Assembly: GCA_903813345.2 (NCBI GenBank)
Contig: CAIIXF020000001.1
Coordinates: forward strand, 46,019,885 to 46,083,884
Direction of reading: 5' to 3'
Length of the DNA stretch: 64,000 nucleotides
DNA from: Owenia fusiformis
Lineage: Eukaryota; Annelida; Polychaeta; Sabellida; Oweniidae
The position numbers and the translations under genes were made by a program. Shown here one piece after another: positions 57,463 through 64,000 of this stretch (positions are counted from its first letter, which is position 1; every line of letters starts with the position of its first letter). The notes under the pieces are model-generated. The model was not told the DNA's origin, did not search any database, and saw only the letters and a list, made by a program, of their open reading frames with translations.

Positions 57463-60400
57463 TGAAACGTCTAGTGTATACATGTATATATAATAGAATA
57501 TCATGTTAAAACATCTGGCTTGATGGTATATCCTACTAATTAAATGCTTACTATCATCTATAACAAGGTACATTTGGTGTTAAGTGCTCTCAGATGCAAA
57601 CTCAGGATTTCTCTGATAGCATAATAACAACTTCCTTGGCTTTTATAAACTTCGTTGACATCTCCACACTTATGAACCTTCTATATCGGTTAAGATCACA
57701 TTTAACGTAATTAAGATCTACAATTTCTGTAATGGTTTACAAAGATCAAGAATGGCCACGGTATAGGTACTCGGGAAAACGGACTTTTTTACCCTGCGCT
57801 CAGAGTCTAGAGTTATAAACGAAGACAAGCTCTCTTTTAAGAATTGTGAAGTCGAACGAATGCAAAGGGTGGGGCTTTTTCAATCAGTTTTTAAATCAAA
57901 ATTTATCGAAGATTGTTTTAACAACAAGTTGTTGTTGTCGAAGTAATAGGTGCTCTATATGATTGTCTGTCCAGGTATTTTCATGTTAACCTGTCTTGAA
58001 TTTACTAAATAATAGATATCTACAATTTCTAATTATGACAGTTAGAAATCGAAACTTGAAGTTAGTTAAAATAGCAGCACCCAAGGGGCACGAGGAATTG
58101 CGTAATGCCTATTAGCATATGCAATATTATCCAAGTCTTATTAAAGTTGCGGTAAATTAGCGAAATATCTTTATATTTCCAAGTTGAAATATGATTCAAT
58201 TTAGTCTACCAATGACCTAGATTTGTGCCGAAGAAAGTTTCATATAACGCAGATTGTCTGTGATTTTTTCCACTTTACTTTCATTGTGATGCTCTTCGTT
58301 TAGGATTTCGTCGGTATCATCATCAGCATATGTCTAAGTACTAATCACAGCTAGGTAGCCGGCGGAGGGTGTTGTAGTATTTTGTTAAAGGGTCTCTTTG
58401 AAGTGTGGGAGAAATTGACACCGAATAGAGCACTCGTGTTTTCCAGTGTCCTCTTGTCCCGAAGGCCTTTGAACTAACTGTGTTTCACGACAATCTGGAC
58501 CATTCTAGTCGACAATAGCTTATAGAGATGCTAAAAGACAAGATGATCTTAACCTTGTCAACAATGTCTTTGATCTTCTCAGGTTGCGGTAAATAAGCGA
58601 ACAAAATGAAACCTTCAATAGGTGTTCGGATGAGTCCGACTTGCAAAGGCTAACAATCAAAATAATTTTCCGAACTGAAAATCAATTAATATCGGAATAA
58701 TGATGTGAACTAGAAAAAATCCCACCCGAAAGCCATAAAATTGCATTTAATTGCTCTGATCAAAATATATTGAGTGAGTGAATGTTCCCTTTAAGCTAAA
58801 TAGAAATAATATCAATGAATAATTATGATACCCGCTAATTGTATCCAAATGAACTTATGGTTTTGCTCATCCAAATACAGTAGTGTAGGGGTCCGTCTAT
58901 ATCTTGATATAGGGTTTGTGTGCTTTGTGGAAGAAAACTAAAGAATCCTATCAAAATGCTGTAAAAAGCATGTTTCTCTGATAAATCCAAAATGTTTATC
59001 AAGAACGAGTAAAGAACTGCAATATAGTGATTTGATATGTTTTACAAGATAAAGGGGAAATAAAGCCCCGTCACTGTGGTTTGTTACGGATTTGATACAC
59101 TAAGAGTAAGAAGCAAGGTATCACTATATTGAAATCTATCCACTTTCCCTCATCCGGAATACTTTAACTACTGTCTACAAAGGTAATTAAGGAACATCAA
59201 TTTTTGCTTTGCAGATAATTTATTCCCTTATGCCTTCAAGACATTCCTGTCCAGGTTATACTAATACAAATTCTTAACAAAACATTTGCGTCGGAAATCC
59301 ACTAATAACTCCGAGTCATTAGAACTGAATTAGAGAAATTGAACGGAATAATTTCTAACGTGAATATATCAGAAATCGCAAGATTTAATGAGCTAATCAA
59401 ACTAAGAGTAACACAATTCTCAAAAATCATATGCAAAATTGGAGATAATGAATTGGTGAAATTAATAGAAGAAACAATTACTTCTGCTCGAATATCTCTG
59501 TATTCTAGCTTACGTAATACAAATACAATGAATAAAAGGATCAAATATGGTGAATATGTAGATTATTTCTCATTTGGGATTATCCGCAATTCTCTTAACC
59601 AAGTTACAGAGTTTTTTAAGTTCTCTAACTCGCATCTGATTCAATTTTCACAAATTCATTCATCAAATTCGAGAGAAAATCTGGTATATTGAGCTTGAAG
59701 TGGATCAGCTAAATTATCAACACTTTTTTATTTGAAAAATTACAGAGTGGGGTCATCTGAAATATACAGCAGGGGTCACTGACTTAATGAAGAGCCACCG
59801 GCAGTTTTGGTTTCTTGGTGTACGATGGACGTAAGATTTGTATCAGTGAGGAGTCGGAAAATGCTGCAAAATGAAAGTCAGAGAATCTTTTAAGAAGTTC
59901 TGGATTTCTACACGATGATTAATTTAATTTTTGCGCACGTTTTCAGCGTCAAATATTTAAACATTTCAAATGTGTCCTAATCTGCTATTTCGGATTGACA
60001 TGGGGATTTGACGCAATTATGATTGGCATCGTGGAAATGAATATTTTATTTTGTCATCAGTAATATATATGAATTACTAAGAAACAAACAATAAACGCAT
60101 TCGCATTTTAAAGTACAATCTTAGAGCATAACTAGGAAAACAAACCCCAATAAACCAAATTCTGATATTACGCATAGATAATAAAATGTCAAACATCCTA
60201 GATCTCTCACCATTGGGAATCAGTCTCACAAAAGGACATATTTGGCCACAATGAATCTTAGTATACATTTGGATTTTTTCTTTACAAAACAACTGAATGA
60301 TTTTGCAAATCATCAAATGAGATTTTTGAGACTGAAAATTCTTTAGACATTGACAACAAGTTACATTAATTTGTTACTAGATAATCGGAATACAACTAAA

Positions 60401-62053
60401 TACAATTGAAACACAATAAGAAAGATGATACATTCAAGTTTAGTCCATTCGTAATCAAAAACAATAGAGGCCTTAATACATCTCTCTGCATTTGGATCAG
60501 ATTTAATTGCGTTAGAAATATCAAATTAATGCTTATTTTTCTCGAAATGGCGCTCGGGGGAAATATGAAGAGATACATGGAGGGCAGATGTAGCTTGCAA
60601 CCACAATATCTTTATATTATACCACATACTTAAACCCAACAGGATGGTGTTACCTTTACCTGATATCAATATCTTAGAAAAAAGTCGTTTTGTTATTGTT
60701 ACGCAAGTTTTCATATCCTCTAGACTGTAACAAGGGATTAACTTTAATGTACTTACATCCCGTATTGACAATTACATTTCTGTTTCTCCCATTGTGATTT
60801 CAGGAATTTTAGAAGAAATCTTTCCTATATCAAGACGTGTACACACGCAGAGAGTTTTGTTATGAACCATATCATCAAGGATGACTGTTACGTAATCTAC
60901 ATTCAAACGAGCTTAAAATCCAGAAATAATCGACTCAATATATCTTAAAAATGCTGTGATCGCGTTCATTCACTTATCAAAATTCAAATGAGCTGTACTT
61001 ACAATAAGGATCTAGATATACATAGCCAAATTACTACCCATTGTATAATCTTCACACTTGAGCTTCAGCTTCAAGGATGAATACCCCGGGATGAATACAT
61101 TGAATATATTTATCAAATGAGGAGTCTATATAAATCTATCTATTTTAGAGATGTAATATCCCAACAGAGATTTACGACATTAGCTTAACAACGATAAAGA
61201 AACAATTATCTGGTCTTCACGTGTATCAGCTGATAATCACATTGACATATTGATTCTATTAAGACTTTTAAAGCACTTTGACAATTCGCTGTTCTTCTTA
61301 TATGCATTTCACTTCGGTCAATGTTGTCTCCACAATTATGATACTTGATTCCAAATTTCTAAAATTAGATCAGTAAATATACGCTTGATTAGTCTGGATG
61401 CTTTTTAGCTAACTTTTATGTTCGCTTTAATTTAATACAAAAATATTAAAATAGAGACAGGAACTCAAGTCCTCTCCAGCCCGATCAAATATTATATATG
61501 AAATATTATAGTCTAACTTAATTTCTATTAAGAAATTGATATCCATGGTAATCAACTATAAAACAAAGCTCTATAAACAATAGCAATAATGAAAAATTAA
61601 TATGATTAAGAAATACAAATGATACTTATAGGTGACGTAACGACATGAAGGATATGGCAAATGAAAAAGACGCAATGAATCCTAAGGGTAGAGAAGAAGG
61701 CGGGGTTTTCAACACTAATCGTTTATATAATGCATAAAAACAGACGCTCCCCTGGGATTGAAATCGTAGAGTAGAGGTGAACGCAGAGGGAATAAGGTAA
61801 ACTCGCAAATATTATTTCAAACTGGCCTTTGCAGTATTTAGGGTGTTATATTTATCAAATCCGGGGATGCTTATATTTTTAGAAGGTATGTTATTTTATT
61901 TCACCGTGTTATAACTAATATCTTGGAATATAAACGGGCATGAATCCCAGAGTAACCTTGAATCACGATCTCACTTAAAAATGTAATGCTACAAACAGAA
62001 TCAATTTATAATTATTCGCCGAAATTGCGTTTGGTACGGACGGTCAATGAATA
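57463..62053. other. Long stretch without a recognised gene
   Basis: AT-rich sequence. Overlapping 80- and 117-codon frames on the two strands near 59300-59690 lack any recognisable feature and look like chance. Confidence 0.5.
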
Positions 62054-62204
62054 GAGAGGTTAAGCTACACGTATAAATGCAAACCGTAAACCTGAACGCG
62101 TAAGTCCACGCTCAAGTACACGTTTAAGAAAATTTGCAGTTAAGCTACACGTCTGAAACCTTGTCAGTGGACGTGGAGCTATATTTATGTGGAGACTGTG
62201 TCTA

Positions 62205-62284
62205 AAGATCATGTCTCTATGGTTTAATGGATAGCACTTCGGCAATCTAGCACTTCACGTAAGTCCGTTAGGCCTGGGTTCGAA
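62205..62284 (+). pseudogene. tRNA-like remnant
   Basis: gtctctatggtttaatggat then agcact looks like the acceptor and D arm of a tRNA (A box), and cctgggttcgaatctagt like a T arm with a clean GGTTCGAATC B box at about 62276. The T stem is imperfect and the middle does not fold convincingly into an anticodon arm, so I see a decayed tRNA or the head of a tRNA-derived SINE. It lies next to gagaggttaagctacacgt at 62054 and ttaagctacacgt at about 62140. Confidence 0.35.
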
Positions 62285-62408
62285 TCTAGTCGCAATAAAA
62301 CATTTTGTTTTTTATTTTTGCTTTATTTCATATTCAACCACAATTAAAGGGTCTGGTGCACTTTCCATTATGGATTCCCCATGAACAAATTAAAATGAAT
62401 CATTTTTG

Positions 62409-62500
62409 GCTCACACAGTGAGCCTATGGGATCGACCAGGCGTCCGTCCGTCCGTTGGTCCGTCCGTCTGTCTGTCCGTTGGTCCGTCCATCCGTCAAAA
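62409..62500 (+). repeat. GTCCGTCC-rich repeat with ggctcac palindrome
   Basis: ggctcacacagtgagcc forms a short hairpin, followed by repeated gtccgtc units to about 62497. Repeats of this style are familiar from marine invertebrate genomes. The following 1.3 kb may be the body of the same element but shows no coding frame. Confidence 0.6.
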
Positions 62501-62510
62501 TTGACCGCAC

Positions 62511-64000
62511 AAATTAAAACTGCTATTCGGATTGAGTCATATCTACATTCATTTTATGCATATCCATAATGCCTATTTGACCTATCATCGCCATTTCCCA
62601 AGTTCGCCTGGTTTCCGAGAAATTGCGGATTTCGACGTCAAAAAGTCAAATTTTCTGTAAATACTAGACACTTTGTTGAAGTAGAACTTTCAAATAACGT
62701 TTAGCAGTTGCTGTATATGCAACTTATGTCCTCTGAAGATTTCAAAGCTCTTGGAATTACAGTTTTTGGTGTTTACTCTATAAAATTTGACAAAAAGTAG
62801 GACTTGTATCATTTTCAGGAAACTTTCTCATGTATAAAGTCAATGGCAGGTTTTGTGATTGACAAGTTTCTCAAAGTTTGCCTTATACTTGATCATTTCT
62901 TGCAATGAATTACATCATTACTAGATTTAAGCATTCCCTACATATTGCTCAATATATGTCAGCATCAAATTTTTACCGTTTTTGAGATATTTGATGTCAA
63001 AAAACAGTAGAAATAAGTTATCTTTCAACTTGCTTCAATTTGACCTATTTTTTTGAAAATCATCTACAAGTTGCCAGGAGTTCGAATCTGACATTAGTTT
63101 TAGGATTTGACCTTTACTTGACCTTCGAAAGGTCAAAAAAGTTGATTTTTCAAATTGATTTTTGTATGTAAATTTTGGTCAGCTTAATCACAAAAGACCT
63201 TACTGAGCTCTGAATTAGTAAGATGTTCAAGGTCAAAGGTCATCAAACTAGGTCACACAACTGTGCTATCTAAGTTTCTCAAAGTTCGAGACTACAAATC
63301 CAAATCAATATTTTTGTTTGAAAGTCAGGATATACATTCCTCTGAAGGTTCCGAACTGTGTGAGCACAGGACCGTGGGTCCTTCATTAACTGTAACATTA
63401 AGAATACAATGTCACATAATACTTTGGAATATATTTAAGCGTTTGGACCCACATTGGCTGAGGTTGAGGTCAACAAGTTCAGCAAGGGTAGATTAACTTG
63501 GCATTGGATGTGTTCTATTGACCTAACATGTGGATACCATCAGATTCCGATGGAGGCTATTGGTTTCTATTGATCAGATGTGCAAATATAAAGTTTGCAA
63601 TCGATTCAGGTCATACTTCAAATTAAAAGATAATACATTTTTTCATCATTTTTTTCCTACAAAATGGCTATAGAAAAATGCTTCAAAAGCAACTTTTACA
63701 CTTATGAAATCCCATACAACTCTGTAAATACAAAAATTATACTGTTATGTTTCATTAATTAATAACATATTTGGATAAGATGTAGGGATGTGTAGGATGC
63801 AAATGGATTTTGACAGACACAAAAAGACTTCATGGTTTGGCATCTCTACCCCTGTACATTTTATGATTGAATATTGGCCCTAATAAGTGCTGAATATAGG
63901 TCAACAAGATACTAGTGTACATATAAATGTAATAATAAAAGCAGTATATTTATTTTGAAAAATGAATTTATCTATGGAGGGCGCACTAAATCCTTTCTTG
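62511..64000. other. Likely repeat body, no gene
   Basis: AT-rich sequence with recurring short motifs (ttgacct, ggtcaaa). No open frame of note. Confidence 0.4.

Noticed and set aside
59302-59692. Overlapping 80- and 117-codon frames on opposite strands
   Set aside because: AT-rich composition, no motif, no splice structure; the two frames shadow each other.

Overview
The window reads as nuclear DNA from an invertebrate animal. It is AT-rich. Its genes are split by GT-AG introns, and most of the length is inverted-repeat transposon debris. One 500-base run of N marks an assembly gap at 47982-48481. A secreted IgGFc-binding-type protein, cysteine-rich secreted proteins and a GTCCGTCC-rich repeat next to a 'ggctcacacagtgagcc' palindrome fit a marine spiralian (mollusc, brachiopod, annelid or similar). 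That placement is inference; no marker gene fixes the phylum.

Five gene models can be supported. (1) A single-exon minus-strand gene at 8234-9361 encodes a type I membrane protein with a Ser/Thr-rich stalk. (2) Gene A, plus strand, 14898-21675, has 8 coding exons and encodes a 549-residue secreted cysteine-rich protein. (3) Gene C, minus strand, 24734-28583, has 5 coding exons and encodes a 613-residue secreted protein of the IgGFc-binding N-terminal type. (4) Gene B, plus strand, 35624-42226, has 8 coding exons, encodes 571 residues and is a paralogue of A. (5) Gene D, minus strand, 44648-47496, has at least 4 exons; it carries an FGKY-type motif and may be transposon-related.

The most striking content is the A/B pair. 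Each of the seven exons after the signal-peptide exon opens with a Cys module close to CC-x4-C-x3-CC-x(6-11)-C-x-CC. Every intron in both genes is phase 2. Exon N of A matches exon N of B better than it matches its neighbours, so the modular gene existed before it was duplicated. I cannot name this family. The IgGFc-binding-type gene lies between the two copies on the opposite strand. All three products are predicted to be secreted, so a shared extracellular role (mucus, immune or matrix) is possible but is inference only.

The rest is mostly repeats: a 3.7-kb foldback element with ~380-bp sub-repeats (2902-6622); two copies of a ~0.86-kb palindromic element (11567-12416, 31694-32571); an AAAGC-rich foldback in intron 3 of A (16488-17708); elements with gggtgtccc termini in intron 3 of both A and B; several short TA-flanked elements; one 305-bp element with a perfect 9-bp target duplication that carries the only AATAAA I found just after gene A; and a ~52-bp tandem array (14052-14600). 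From about 48.5 kb to the end I see no convincing gene, only scattered repeats and a tRNA-like remnant near 62.2 kb.
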